Shown here: positions 8,450 to 17,024 of the stretch, one piece after another
How the letters are laid out: every line of letters begins with the position of its first letter
How positions within the stretch are numbered: the stretch's first letter is position 1
Assembly: GCA_030323305.1 (NCBI GenBank)
Contig: CP106741.1
Coordinates: 4,649,501 to 4,713,500 of the forward strand
Direction of reading: 5' to 3'
Length of the DNA: 64,000 nucleotides
Origin: Paenibacillus sp. CC-CFT747
GTDB taxonomy: Bacteria; Bacillota; Bacilli; Paenibacillales; NBRC-103111
The notes under the pieces: generated by a model
The model's database searches: none
What the model was told of the DNA's origin: nothing
Seen by the model: the letters and a program-made list of their open reading frames with translations, nothing else
Made by a program: the position numbers and the translations under genes

Positions 8450-9460
8450 GTGGCTACCTTGCCGAAAATCAACGAACTTGGCTTTTTTGAAATCAGGCTT
8501 GAATCCATCGGTGGCCTGGGCGCCAACCTGGCCGGTAAAATGCTTGCGGAAGCAGGCGTAGTCGGTGCGGGCTTCGACGGCGTAAGCTTCTCTTCTTATG
8601 GCTCGGAGAAGAAAGGGTCTGCCGTTAAAGCGCATATCCGGTTTTGCGACCCCCGGACCAATATCCGGGACACTTCCCCAGTCGAACGGCCTCATGTGGT
8701 AGGTATTTTTCACGAGGCTCTGTACAAGACGGTTAACGTCATCAGCGGGATCTACGAAGACAGTCTCGTTCTCGTTAACTCGTCGAAGTCACCGGAGGAG
8801 CTTAAGGACCGGATGAAGATGCGCGGGGGAACGATTGCCGTTGTAGATGCGATAGGAATCGCATTGGAGGAGAAGAACCGGGTAAACATGGCGATGCTCG
8901 GGGCACTCTTCCGGCTCTGTGATTTCCTGGATCCGGAAATCATGAAAGGGGTTATCCGCAAATCGCTGGAGAAGAAATATCCCCAGGCGGTTGCACCGGC
9001 CCTTCGTACCTTCGACCGCGGTTATCAAGAAGTAAAGTTCCAGACCTTCCCTCTTCCGGCAGGGGAGGAAATGCCCGCCTTCATCCGGCAGGATACGCCC
9101 GTTCTGGGCTATGCGACACAGCCGCTTGGCGGTTTGATCACGAACCCCGGCAACAGCATTCTCAAAAATTTAAGCATCTCCCGTGCGGGCATGATGCCGG
9201 ACTTCCATGAAGACAAGTGCATTCATTGTGCAGCTTGCGATACGGTATGCCCGGATTTCTGCTTCGTCTGGGAGGAGCAGCCGGACAAGAAGGGCCGTCC
9301 GCAAATGTTCCTGCAGGGAGTCGACTATCAGTACTGCAAAGGCTGTCTCAAATGCGTTCAGGCTTGTCCGACCGAAGCGTTGTCGAGCGAAAGGGAAGAG
9401 GACGGCTACGCGGATTCGAAACGCGTGCCTCACCGCTTCGATCTGGCGGCAAACCATTAA
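8450..9460 (+). CDS. 2-oxoacid:acceptor oxidoreductase, fused gamma-delta (ferredoxin) subunit
   Basis: A fusion of about 337 residues. The first ~190 residues (ESIGGLGANLAGKMLAEAG, SSYGSEKKGS) form the gamma domain of pyruvate/2-oxoacid:ferredoxin oxidoreductases. The C-terminal ~80 residues are a bacterial-type ferredoxin with two [4Fe-4S] motifs, CIHCAACDTVCPDFC and CKGCLKCVQACP. The start is a GTG with GGAGGGGG seven bases upstream. It is followed after 27 bases by the fused alpha-beta subunit, so the pair rebuilds the complete four-domain PorGDAB enzyme in two polypeptides. The true substrate (pyruvate, branched-chain or aromatic 2-oxoacids) is unknown; no por/vor-specific residue can be assigned by eye. 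Confidence 0.87.
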   Translation: MATLPKINELGFFEIRLESIGGLGANLAGKMLAEAGVVGAGFDGVSFSSYGSEKKGSAVKAHIRFCDPRTNIRDTSPVERPHVVGIFHEALYKTVNVISGIYEDSLVLVNSSKSPEELKDRMKMRGGTIAVVDAIGIALEEKNRVNMAMLGALFRLCDFLDPEIMKGVIRKSLEKKYPQAVAPALRTFDRGYQEVKFQTFPLPAGEEMPAFIRQDTPVLGYATQPLGGLITNPGNSILKNLSISRAGMMPDFHEDKCIHCAACDTVCPDFCFVWEEQPDKKGRPQMFLQGVDYQYCKGCLKCVQACPTEALSSEREEDGYADSKRVPHRFDLAANH

Positions 9461-9487
9461 TGATCCCGGGTTAAGGAGGAATCGACA

Positions 9488-11794
9488 TTGGCTATAGATG
9501 TTAAGAAGGTGCTGGGCGAAGCCAAGATAGAACAGCGGATTGTATATGAGTCCGGCAATGAAATGGCGGCTTATGCTGCCCATCAAATCAACTATCATAT
9601 TATGGGATACTTCCCGATCTCTCCCTCCACAGAGGTAGCCCAGTTCCTCGATCTTATGAAGGCGAACGGGCAGCATGACATCAAGCTGATTCCCGCAGAC
9701 GGCGAGCATGGCTCCGCCGGAGTCTGCTATGGAGCGTCCACAGCCGGAGGAAGGGTATTCAACGCCACCAGCGCAAACGGTTACTTGTACATGCTGGAGC
9801 AAATGCCCGTTCAATCCGGTACCCGTTTCCCCATGGTCATGAACCTCGTCTGCCGCTCGGTTTCCGGTCCGCTGGACATTCACGGAGACCACTCGGACTT
9901 GTACTATGCGCTTAACACCGGATGGCCGATTCTGATGTGCCGGGATCCGCAGGCCGTCTACGATATGAACATCATGGCGATCAAGCTGGCCGAGGATCCG
10001 GAGGTTCGGCTGCCGGTGCTTGTCGCATCGGACGGCTATTTCACCTCCCACCAGAAGCGGAAGGTGCAGACCTTCGCCCACCGGAAGGATGTTCATGCCT
10101 TTATCGGCGAGAAGCCGCCGCTCGGTTATCCCGATACGCTCGACCGGAACAATCCGATCACCGTCGGCCCGTACATGAACGAGCCGGACTATATCAACAA
10201 CTGCTACCAGCAGTCCGTCGCCATGTACAAGGCGGAGGAAGTATACGACCGCATCCGCCAAGAATATGCCGATCTGACAGGCCGCGACTATCCGATTCTC
10301 GACCTGTACCGGATGGAGGATGCCGAAGTGGCGGTGTTCCTGATGAACTCCTCGTCGGAGATCATCAAGGACGTGGTAGACCAGCTGCGGGAGCAAGGCA
10401 TCAAAGCGGGGTCGATCGCCCCGAACATGATTCGTCCGTTCCCCCAGAAGGCGATCGCCGAAGCGCTTCGCAACGTCAAAGCGGTTACGGTCGGTGACCG
10501 GGCCGATTCCTACGGCGGGCACGGCGGCAACATGGTCAACGAGATCAAAGCGGCGCTGTTCACCCACGGCAACTCGACCACCATGGTCATCAGCCGCATT
10601 TATGGTCTGGGCGGCAAGGATTTCTATGCCGAGGACGGGCATAACCTGTTCCGGTTCGCCATCGAAGCGGTGGAGAAGGGGACCGTGGAGGTGCCGTTCG
10701 ATTATTACGGGCATACCCCGGGAGACCCGGAAAAAGCACCGAAGCGTGTGCTAAATCCGATGAAATACGAGGATTTGAAGTCAGGCTTGATTACGGTGAC
10801 CCCGGATGCCAATACCGGCAAAATCAACGTGCGCATTCCGCCTCTCCGGTCCTTGACGAAGAAGCCGAAGCGGATTGCTCCCGGACATGGAGCCTGCCCG
10901 GGCTGCGGCATTTTCTCGGGTCTCGAGCTATTCTTTAAAGGAATCGAAGGAGACATTGTGGCCCTCTTCCATACGGGCTGCGCGATGGTGGTGACCACTG
11001 GGTATCCGTATTCCGCGCACAAAGCGACGTATATCCATAACTTGTTCCAGAACGGAGCCGCCACCCTGTCCGGTGTCGTCGAAATGTTCTGGGAGCGCAA
11101 GCGCAGAGGCGAGCTGGATCATCTTAACCTGCCGGACGATTTTACGTTCGTGATGATTACCGGTGACGGAGGGATGGACATCGGGATGGGACCTGCCATC
11201 GGTGCGGCCCTGCGGAACCACAAGATGATCATCCTCGAATACGATAACGAAGGCTATATGAATACGGGGGCCCAGCTGTCCTACTCGACGCCGATGGGAC
11301 ACCGCACCTCGACCTCGAATATCGGATCCAAGCAGGGAGGCAAGGTGTTCCACCACAAGGACACCGCTCAAATCATGGCCGCGACTCACATTCCTTATGT
11401 GTTCACCGGCTCGGAGGCTTTCCCTCAGGACCTGGTCAAGAAAGCGGCCAAGGCCCAATGGTATGCCCAGAACGAGGGCATGGTCTACGGCAAAATTCTG
11501 ATCGCCTGTCCGCTTAACTGGCTGTCTGAAGACCAGGACGGCTCGAACATCGTCGGGGCGGCGGTCGATTCCTGCTTCTTCCCGCTATATGAGGTGGAGC
11601 ACGGGGTGACGACGCTCACTTACAACCCGGAGGATAAGAACAAGAAGGTTCCGCTCTCCGATTGGCTTAAGACGATGGGCAAGACCAAGCACCTGACGAA
11701 ACCGGAATATGAGGAATCCTACAAATCGTTTGAGACCGAAGTGGAGCGCCGCTGGAACATGCTGAAGGCGAAGCACGAGAATCCATACCTGTAA
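9488..11794 (+). CDS. 2-oxoacid:acceptor oxidoreductase, fused alpha-beta (TPP-binding) subunit
   Basis: A 768-residue fusion. The alpha half (to about residue 440) has the FPISPSTEV strand and a GGRVFNATSANG segment that replaces the usual TSGPG; the DIHGDHSDLYYA stretch matches the conserved DHSD of pyruvate:ferredoxin oxidoreductases. The beta half starts at GHGACPGCG and carries HTGCAM and GDGGMDIGMG ... NEGYMNTGAQ, the cluster cysteines and the TPP/Mg site. Start is TTG 9488, chosen because AAGGAGG sits seven bases upstream. Together with the upstream gamma-ferredoxin fusion it should reduce ferredoxin or a similar acceptor while making acyl-CoA. Both genes are intact in a window where many others are frame-broken. 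Confidence 0.87.
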   Translation: MAIDVKKVLGEAKIEQRIVYESGNEMAAYAAHQINYHIMGYFPISPSTEVAQFLDLMKANGQHDIKLIPADGEHGSAGVCYGASTAGGRVFNATSANGYLYMLEQMPVQSGTRFPMVMNLVCRSVSGPLDIHGDHSDLYYALNTGWPILMCRDPQAVYDMNIMAIKLAEDPEVRLPVLVASDGYFTSHQKRKVQTFAHRKDVHAFIGEKPPLGYPDTLDRNNPITVGPYMNEPDYINNCYQQSVAMYKAEEVYDRIRQEYADLTGRDYPILDLYRMEDAEVAVFLMNSSSEIIKDVVDQLREQGIKAGSIAPNMIRPFPQKAIAEALRNVKAVTVGDRADSYGGHGGNMVNEIKAALFTHGNSTTMVISRIYGLGGKDFYAEDGHNLFRFAIEAVEKGTVEVPFDYYGHTPGDPEKAPKRVLNPMKYEDLKSGLITVTPDANTGKINVRIPPLRSLTKKPKRIAPGHGACPGCGIFSGLELFFKGIEGDIVALFHTGCAMVVTTGYPYSAHKATYIHNLFQNGAATLSGVVEMFWERKRRGELDHLNLPDDFTFVMITGDGGMDIGMGPAIGAALRNHKMIILEYDNEGYMNTGAQLSYSTPMGHRTSTSNIGSKQGGKVFHHKDTAQIMAATHIPYVFTGSEAFPQDLVKKAAKAQWYAQNEGMVYGKILIACPLNWLSEDQDGSNIVGAAVDSCFFPLYEVEHGVTTLTYNPEDKNKKVPLSDWLKTMGKTKHLTKPEYEESYKSFETEVERRWNMLKAKHENPYL

Positions 11795-11846
11795 AACGGT
11801 AATCGGTGGTGCTAAGTCCGAAAAGCGGCTAAGCCGCAGTAAGGAG

Positions 11847-11888
11847 CAGAAGGCTCTTGTCCGTTAAGGACAGGGCCTTCTGTTGTTC
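11847..11888 (+). terminator. Probable terminator after the second oxidoreductase operon
   Basis: An outer 8-bp stem (CAGAAGGC with GCCTTCTG) and an inner TGTCC/GGACA stem form a bulged hairpin; the T tract is short (TTGTT), so strength is uncertain. Confidence 0.55.
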
Positions 11889-11914
11889 CGATCAAGGGAA
11901 AGGAGAGAGCGAAT

Positions 11915-12208
11915 ATGCCGTACATCCTTAGACAGCGCGAGACCGGACAGGTCTATTCCTGCATGCTGGTTAACGCTTACCGGCTTCCTTACTATGGAAC
12001 CAAGTTTTGGGAAACCGAGGAGGCAGCGGAGAACGAAGCACCTGACTTTCTGCGTGACCAAGGACAACCGGAGGAAGCATGGGTCCTAACGGAAGTGGAC
12101 GAAAGCCGTCTAAAGCTGTTCAACGTCAAGCTAAGGAACAATGTGGATTGGATGGTCTTCTACGAAGAAGGAAAGGGAATCACAGCCGAGAAACGGCCGG
12201 GCCGTTAA
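11915..12208 (+). CDS. Small protein of unknown function (97 residues)
   Basis: I do not recognise the family. The start ATG follows AAAGGAGAGAGCGAAT, a strong site. The product is acidic, rich in Tyr and Trp, with a compact look: an N-terminal RQRETGQVYSCMLVNAYRLPYYG segment, then KFWETEEAAENEAPDFL and a C-terminal WMVFYEEGKG. There is no signal peptide or membrane segment, so it is probably cytosolic. It stands alone between the terminator of the oxidoreductase operon and the convergent cupin gene. Confidence 0.7.
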   Translation: MPYILRQRETGQVYSCMLVNAYRLPYYGTKFWETEEAAENEAPDFLRDQGQPEEAWVLTEVDESRLKLFNVKLRNNVDWMVFYEEGKGITAEKRPGR

Positions 12209-12236
12209 AGAATCCGCTGCTCTAATCAGACCCTAG

Positions 12237-12725
12237 TCAAATGACATAGTCAAGCTCAGGGATCGGTTGGAACCCTTTTATCCCTTCCAAGGGCGGGGAA
12301 TAGAGGTGGACGCTAACCGCCGGGCGGTCGGAGGGATTGCTTAGCGCATGAATTTGGGAATAGGGAGCAAACAGCCACTGGCCCTCCGTCACCTCCTGGT
12401 TTTCCTGCGGCTCGGCAAAGCCATATGCTCCTACCTTGTAGACGGTATTGAGGATGGTCCCTTGAAGGACACAGGCGCATCCGATGGCTTCGCCGTGGTT
12501 GTGGATGGCCGTCTTGACGTACGGGGGAAAATGAAGAACGACCGCCTCCACATCCTTCGACCGGAAAATGACCCGCCTCCCGTAAGGAAACCGATCCGGC
12601 TCCGTCACATAGGGGGATGTCTGCTCCGGGGTGAGGTCCAAAGAGCTTAGTGCTTGCCGAAGCTCTTCCAGGGTGGGGTGGCACAGGCCGGCGAGTTTAT
12701 TTTCCGCTTGCTGAATTAAATCCAT
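12237..12725 (-). CDS. Cysteine dioxygenase family protein (cupin)
   Basis: 162-residue cupin. IHNHGEAIGCACVLQG gives the HxH and the following acidic position of the metal site, and SQIHALSN gives the third His, the pattern of type I cysteine dioxygenase-like enzymes (Bacillus CdoA/YubC), which oxidise cysteine to cysteine sulfinate with Fe(II) and O2. The ATG at 12725 is chosen because AGGAGG lies seven bases upstream. A 3-mercaptopropionate-type dioxygenase is an alternative. It converges with the unknown 97-residue gene. Confidence 0.8.
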   Translation of the reverse strand: MDLIQQAENKLAGLCHPTLEELRQALSSLDLTPEQTSPYVTEPDRFPYGRRVIFRSKDVEAVVLHFPPYVKTAIHNHGEAIGCACVLQGTILNTVYKVGAYGFAEPQENQEVTEGQWLFAPYSQIHALSNPSDRPAVSVHLYSPPLEGIKGFQPIPELDYVI

Positions 12726-12887
12726 AGGAAATCCTCCTGTTTGCAGGTGAGTTATAACCTGAATCGGCAAATTCCATAAGAAATGCTTATAAATGACCGA
12801 CAGCTGGTTACCTTACCATATGTCCCGATAGGGGGACGGGTGACTCGTTTGCGCATTTGCATGTTAGGTTTGTTTTGGGTTCAGATA

Positions 12888-12916
12888 TTGTTAAACCTTC
12901 CCGATCGGGCTATAAT
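12888..12916 (+). promoter_or_regulatory. Promoter of the GGDEF-EAL gene with a palindrome in the spacer
   Basis: TTGTTA at 12888-12893, a 17-base spacer and a consensus TATAAT at 12911-12916. The spacer contains a perfect 10-bp palindrome CCCGATCGGG at 12900-12909, well placed for a repressor. The start codon is about 70 bases downstream. Confidence 0.65.
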
Positions 12917-12984
12917 CAGGATGAAAATATATCCATTTTTACTAGTCTATTACGCTTTGCAGCCTGATTAAAGGGAAGGAAACC

Positions 12985-15369
12985 ATGAGAGAGAAAAACA
13001 GGTTTACCGCAAGTATGGGTATGGTTGGGATTCTATCCATCCTGACGGGAGTCTATCATTTGTTTCAGGTGACGGATTGGCCCGTCTTTTTGATTTTGCT
13101 GCTTTTCGTCATTCTCGTCGATTTCATCCCGACCAAAATGCCAAGCGGCCATTTGTACAGCTTCGCCACTATTCCCATCCTGTATATGGACCTTAAGGTT
13201 GCCGCCGGTACAGGGGTCACGGTGATTCTCGTCAGTACGGCTGCCATTTATTTTATTAAGGCGAAATCCTTCAACGCGGTTAACGCGTACAAATTTCTCG
13301 CGACCAACGGGATGTACCTCATCAGTTATTTGAGCTCGGTGCTTGTGATGAAAGGCTTGGCGGAGCTGCCGGTAATCGTCATGATCAGTGCCGGTATTGT
13401 CGTTTATGAAACGGTTAATTTGTTTCTATTGGGCTGCATCCTCCAATCCGTCAACCGGATCTCCGTCCGTCATACCCTCTGGAGCAACCGTTTGAACCTG
13501 ATCGTTTCCTGTCTGATTTGCTCACTAGTCCTGTACCGGCTGTTCCTCCAGCCAAGCCATTACGACTTGCTGATGGAAATGCTCTATGCCTCTCTGTTTA
13601 TGGTCATTATCAATCTGTTCTCTGCGGCCTACAGCAAGCAGCTCTTCGCCATGGAGGAGAGCAACCAGCGGTACCGCTCCCTGTTCGATTATCATCCCGA
13701 CCTGGTATGCACGCTTGACCGCAAGGGCAATTTTGTTAGTGCGAATCCTATGTTTGAGAAGCTTCTAGGCTATACCCCCGAGGAGTTTATGAAGCTTAAC
13801 CTGAGCCTTATGTATGATCGGCCCGGAAGCGATTATATCCGGGAAGCATACGAAAGGGTGATGACCGGAAAGCCTCAAGAGTTCACCATGATGGCGAAGC
13901 ACAAGAACGGGGACAGCCGGGAATTGTTCGTATCCAGTTCCCCCATCGTTGTGGACCATGCCGTGGTAGGCGTGTATGCCATCGCCAAGGATATTACCGA
14001 GAACAAGGAGTACGAGCGCATCATTTACCGGATGGCCTATTACGATGCGGTAACGGGGCTTCCGAACCGGACCCTGTTCAAGGAGCGGCTGCAGCAGGCG
14101 ATCCAGGAATCGGCCGCGGCCGGCAGGTCCGCGGGGGTTCTCTTTCTCGATATGGACCAGTTCAAAACCATCAACGATACGCTCGGCCATTATACCGGCG
14201 ACCTGCTGCTTGTCGAAGTCGCCCGGCGTTTGGAGGCCTGCCTCCCGGCCCCGTCCACGGTTTCCCGCCTCGGCGGAGATGAATTCACCGTAATCCTTCC
14301 TCTGTTGGAGAGACCGGAAGACAGCGTGAGGGCGGCCGAAACGATTTTGGAAGCCTTTTCGAACCCGTTTACCGTTGGTGAACACGAGCTGTTTCTTACC
14401 CCGAGCATTGGAATCAGCCTGTACCCCGACGATGGACAGGATGTGGATTCCTTGATCAAAATGGCCGATGCCTCCATGTACAAAGTGAAGGAAAACGGGG
14501 GCAATCATTACGAGCTGTACACGACGGCCTTAAAGGAAGCCAACGAGGAGCGATTGACCTTACATACCAACTTGCGGCGGGCGCTGGAGCGGAAGGAATT
14601 CTACCTGGAATACCAGCCCAAGCTGAATTTGAAAACGGGTGAGGTCTACGGAATGGAGGCTCTCCTCCGCTGGGAGAACGAAGAGCTGGGGAAAGTCTCT
14701 CCCGCCCGGTTCATCCCGGTAGCTGAAGACAGCAAGCAGATTCTACCAATCGGGGAATGGGTACTGCGGGAAGCCTGCACCCGGAACCGCCGCTGGCAGG
14801 ATTCGGGCATGCCGCCGCTTACGGTCTCGGTCAATATCTCCACGGTCCAGTTCCAGCAGGGGGATTTCGTTCGGACGGTGGACCGCATCCTGAAGGAAAC
14901 GGGCTTGGCTCCCGAGTGGCTCGAGCTGGAAATCACCGAGAGTCTGCTGCTCCGCAGCTCCAAGAAGAACATGGACCTTCTTTATGATTTGAAGGCACTC
15001 GGCATCAGCTTGTCGATCGACGATTTTGGCATCGGGTATTCGTCATTAAGTTACTTGAACCATTTTCCTATCGATTATTTGAAGATCGACCGTTCTTTCA
15101 TCAGCCAAATTCATTCGGAATCTAAGGATGAGAATATTATCAAGACCATTATCCGGCTGGCCCACAACCTGAACATGAAGGTGGTGGCCGAAGGGGTGGA
15201 AACGGCCGAACAGCTGGCCTTCCTCTCCCGCCTTTCCTGCGACGGAATCCAAGGATACCTGCTGAGCCGCCCGCTTCCGGCTGAGGAGATCATGAAGAGG
15301 GCTTGGCTGGAAACGGCCGGGAATTGGCAGGAGGTTTGGAAGAAGACCGCCGTCCCCGAAGGAGCCTAG
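12985..15369 (+). CDS. Membrane-bound PAS-GGDEF-EAL protein (cyclic-di-GMP turnover)
   Basis: A 794-residue protein with several hydrophobic segments over the first ~215 residues (a MASE-like sensor), a PAS domain at about 225-345 (YRSLFDYHPDLVCTLDRKGNFVSANPMF region), a GGDEF domain at about 350-510 with an intact GGDEF at 430-434, and an EAL domain at about 525-775 with EALLRW at 558, the DDFGIGYSS loop and EGVETAEQ near the end. Both catalytic signatures look complete, so it may make and/or degrade c-di-GMP; which activity dominates cannot be told. Start ATG follows AAGGGAAGGAAACC. It appears monocistronic, with its own promoter and a terminator at 15375-15399. Confidence 0.93.
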   Translation: MREKNRFTASMGMVGILSILTGVYHLFQVTDWPVFLILLLFVILVDFIPTKMPSGHLYSFATIPILYMDLKVAAGTGVTVILVSTAAIYFIKAKSFNAVNAYKFLATNGMYLISYLSSVLVMKGLAELPVIVMISAGIVVYETVNLFLLGCILQSVNRISVRHTLWSNRLNLIVSCLICSLVLYRLFLQPSHYDLLMEMLYASLFMVIINLFSAAYSKQLFAMEESNQRYRSLFDYHPDLVCTLDRKGNFVSANPMFEKLLGYTPEEFMKLNLSLMYDRPGSDYIREAYERVMTGKPQEFTMMAKHKNGDSRELFVSSSPIVVDHAVVGVYAIAKDITENKEYERIIYRMAYYDAVTGLPNRTLFKERLQQAIQESAAAGRSAGVLFLDMDQFKTINDTLGHYTGDLLLVEVARRLEACLPAPSTVSRLGGDEFTVILPLLERPEDSVRAAETILEAFSNPFTVGEHELFLTPSIGISLYPDDGQDVDSLIKMADASMYKVKENGGNHYELYTTALKEANEERLTLHTNLRRALERKEFYLEYQPKLNLKTGEVYGMEALLRWENEELGKVSPARFIPVAEDSKQILPIGEWVLREACTRNRRWQDSGMPPLTVSVNISTVQFQQGDFVRTVDRILKETGLAPEWLELEITESLLLRSSKKNMDLLYDLKALGISLSIDDFGIGYSSLSYLNHFPIDYLKIDRSFISQIHSESKDENIIKTIIRLAHNLNMKVVAEGVETAEQLAFLSRLSCDGIQGYLLSRPLPAEEIMKRAWLETAGNWQEVWKKTAVPEGA

Positions 15370-15374
15370 ACCAG

Positions 15375-15399
15375 AGTCCCGCGCCGAGCGGGGCTTTTG
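15375..15399 (+). terminator. Terminator of the GGDEF-EAL gene
   Basis: An 8-bp stem (AGTCCCGC with GCGGGGCT, one G-T pair), a five-base loop and TTTT, right after the stop codon. Confidence 0.75.
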
Positions 15400-15493
15400 C
15401 TTCAGGACAGAATCCCAACGAGGGTTGCGCCGGCAGGGAAATCTGGATAAAGTAGAGGTCTGAACTCAATTATTGGTGAGGAGCGGTGCGGGT

Positions 15494-16628
15494 TTGGATT
15501 TTACGGTGGATTATTTGTCTTTTTTCGTCATTCAGCTGGAAGGGGCCGATGGCCAGTCTTCCAAGCACTATAAGCACTACCAGACGCTTGACCGGGACGA
15601 CTATGAAGACAGTGAGATCAAAGGGTTCCTGGATGCTGAGCTGAAGCGAACCGCCAAGCGGAAGGTGGAGAAGCACCCGAGCACCGAGCAGGCGCCGACG
15701 AAGATCGGCCGGTTTATTGTGGAGCCCGGGCATGACCTGACCAGCAACCCCAATTACAACCTGTTTATGCGGCTGGCGTCGGCGGGCAACAAGGAAAGTT
15801 TTCTGGATTTTTGCGATGAGCTGGTGCGCGATTACCTGGAAACGAGCGCGGTGCGGGGGAGCCCTGATTATTGTCCGGGCTAGGCTGACGAAATATTTCG
15901 ATGAGCCGTTTCTTTTTGTGCTGAAATGTGATTTTGAGAGCAACATCGTAAGGATTACGGATGAAAGAAGCCTGATCGGGCAGGTGGAAATGGCTATCAA
16001 TGCCCGGAACATCAAATCGATTCAATATCCTCACATGCCGGAGGAAGGAATGAGAGAGGAATGGGAACTGAAGATCCATCAGTCCTCCCACGCCCGGTAC
16101 TTTGAGGACTTTCTGAAGTTCGTGTATTATGAGAAATCCATGCCGGAGATCGTAACGGATCAGGTGATGGGCATGGTGCAGGAATATATCGAACAGAAAT
16201 GGCAGGAGCCGGAGCACGAGGAGCGCAAGAAGGTAGAGCAGGACATTGAGCTGTGGGCGGCGAGCGAGAAGAGGGAGCTCCAGGAGAAGTGGGACCATGG
16301 GCAGGTCAGGGAAGCCGCAGCCCGCATGATCGAATACCAGCCCGAGCTCGAAATGAAGTTCAAGGTGAACGACATTATGGTGAGAGCCAAGCTGGCCGAC
16401 TATGGGGACAAGCTTCATATTTCCAAGCTGAACGGCCGGTATGTGGTTCTCATCGAAGGAGATTCCCTGCTCTTTGACAAAGGCTTCTCCCCGGTCGAGC
16501 TGCTGGAGCCGGAGGACCTTCACCAGGTGATCGACCGGGTGCAGACCAAGAGCTGGAATGGGGAAGAAGAGGACGCCGGGCAGCCGGCGACCCCGGAGAC
16601 GGCGGAGGACGATGCGCCCCCTTGGTAA
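15494..16628 (+). CDS. DUF3900 family protein (frame interrupted)
   Basis: Matches the DUF3900 proteins of Bacillales as I remember them: an opening DFTVDYLSFFVIQLEG, then PTKIGRFIVEPGHDL with SNPNYNLFMRL, and after the break LTKYFDEPFLFVLKCDFES and QYPHMPEEGMREEWE. Function is unknown; no membrane segment or signal peptide. I place the start at TTG 15494 (AGGAG ten bases upstream). The frame changes at the G run 15855-15859; two further G's would join TSAVRG to GALIIVRARL. The C-terminus ends in an acidic, low-complexity tail. Total about 378 codons. A bidirectional terminator follows. Confidence 0.82.
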
Positions 16629-16643
16629 GAGAAATGAACGTGC

Positions 16644-16681
16644 AAAAAGAGCAGGCGGATCGTAGCGCCTGCTCTTTTTTT
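16644..16681. terminator. Bidirectional terminator between DUF3900 and a small minus-strand gene
   Basis: At least 8 bp of stem (GAGCAGGC with GCCTGCTC), flanked by A's on the left and T's on the right, so it can stop transcription from both sides. Confidence 0.85.
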
Positions 16682-16686
16682 GCATG

Positions 16687-16833
16687 TTATTGCGGGTTGT
16701 TCTGCTTCGGGATCCGGTTCAGGCTGGGTGGATACTCGGCCGCTTTGCTTGCAGACAAGGTCTCCTGAGACGGGGGCTCCTGGATGAACTTGTTGATTTG
16801 GTGAGCGCGGGCTTTCTTCTCCTTCGGTTCCAT
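16687..16833 (-). CDS. Small hydrophilic protein of unknown function (48 residues)
   Basis: A 48-codon frame on the minus strand starts with ATG at 16833, preceded by GGGAGGTGAAGGACAG, an excellent ribosome site. The product is hydrophilic and charged (begins MEPKEKKARAHQINKF, ends in a Pro/Asn/Gln-rich tail, no Cys, no membrane segment). The long plus-strand frame covering the same bases is hydrophobic and lacks a ribosome site, so the minus-strand reading is preferred. The terminator at 16644-16681 lies just downstream. Family not recognised. Confidence 0.6.
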   Translation of the reverse strand: MEPKEKKARAHQINKFIQEPPSQETLSASKAAEYPPSLNRIPKQNNPQ

Positions 16834-17024
16834 CTGTCCTTCACCTCCCCGGTTAGTTTATCTTGAACCTCCCGCGTTCATCCGTTGAAGCGGTACCTTG
16901 GGCCTAGTGATGGGATTCTTCTCCCTGTATAATATAGTAAGGACAGGCGAAACCGGGAAAGCTAGGCGGGATGGTTTCGGTTTGGCCGGACGGCGTCTAC
17001 CATAGGAGAGGCAGGAAACAGATC

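Noticed and set aside
9170..10714. Long minus-strand open frame opposite the fused alpha-beta oxidoreductase
   Set aside because: Antisense shadow; the plus-strand product has all TPP and cluster motifs.
16684..16866. Plus-strand 60-codon hydrophobic frame
   Set aside because: No ribosome site; overlaps the better-supported minus-strand small gene and the terminator.
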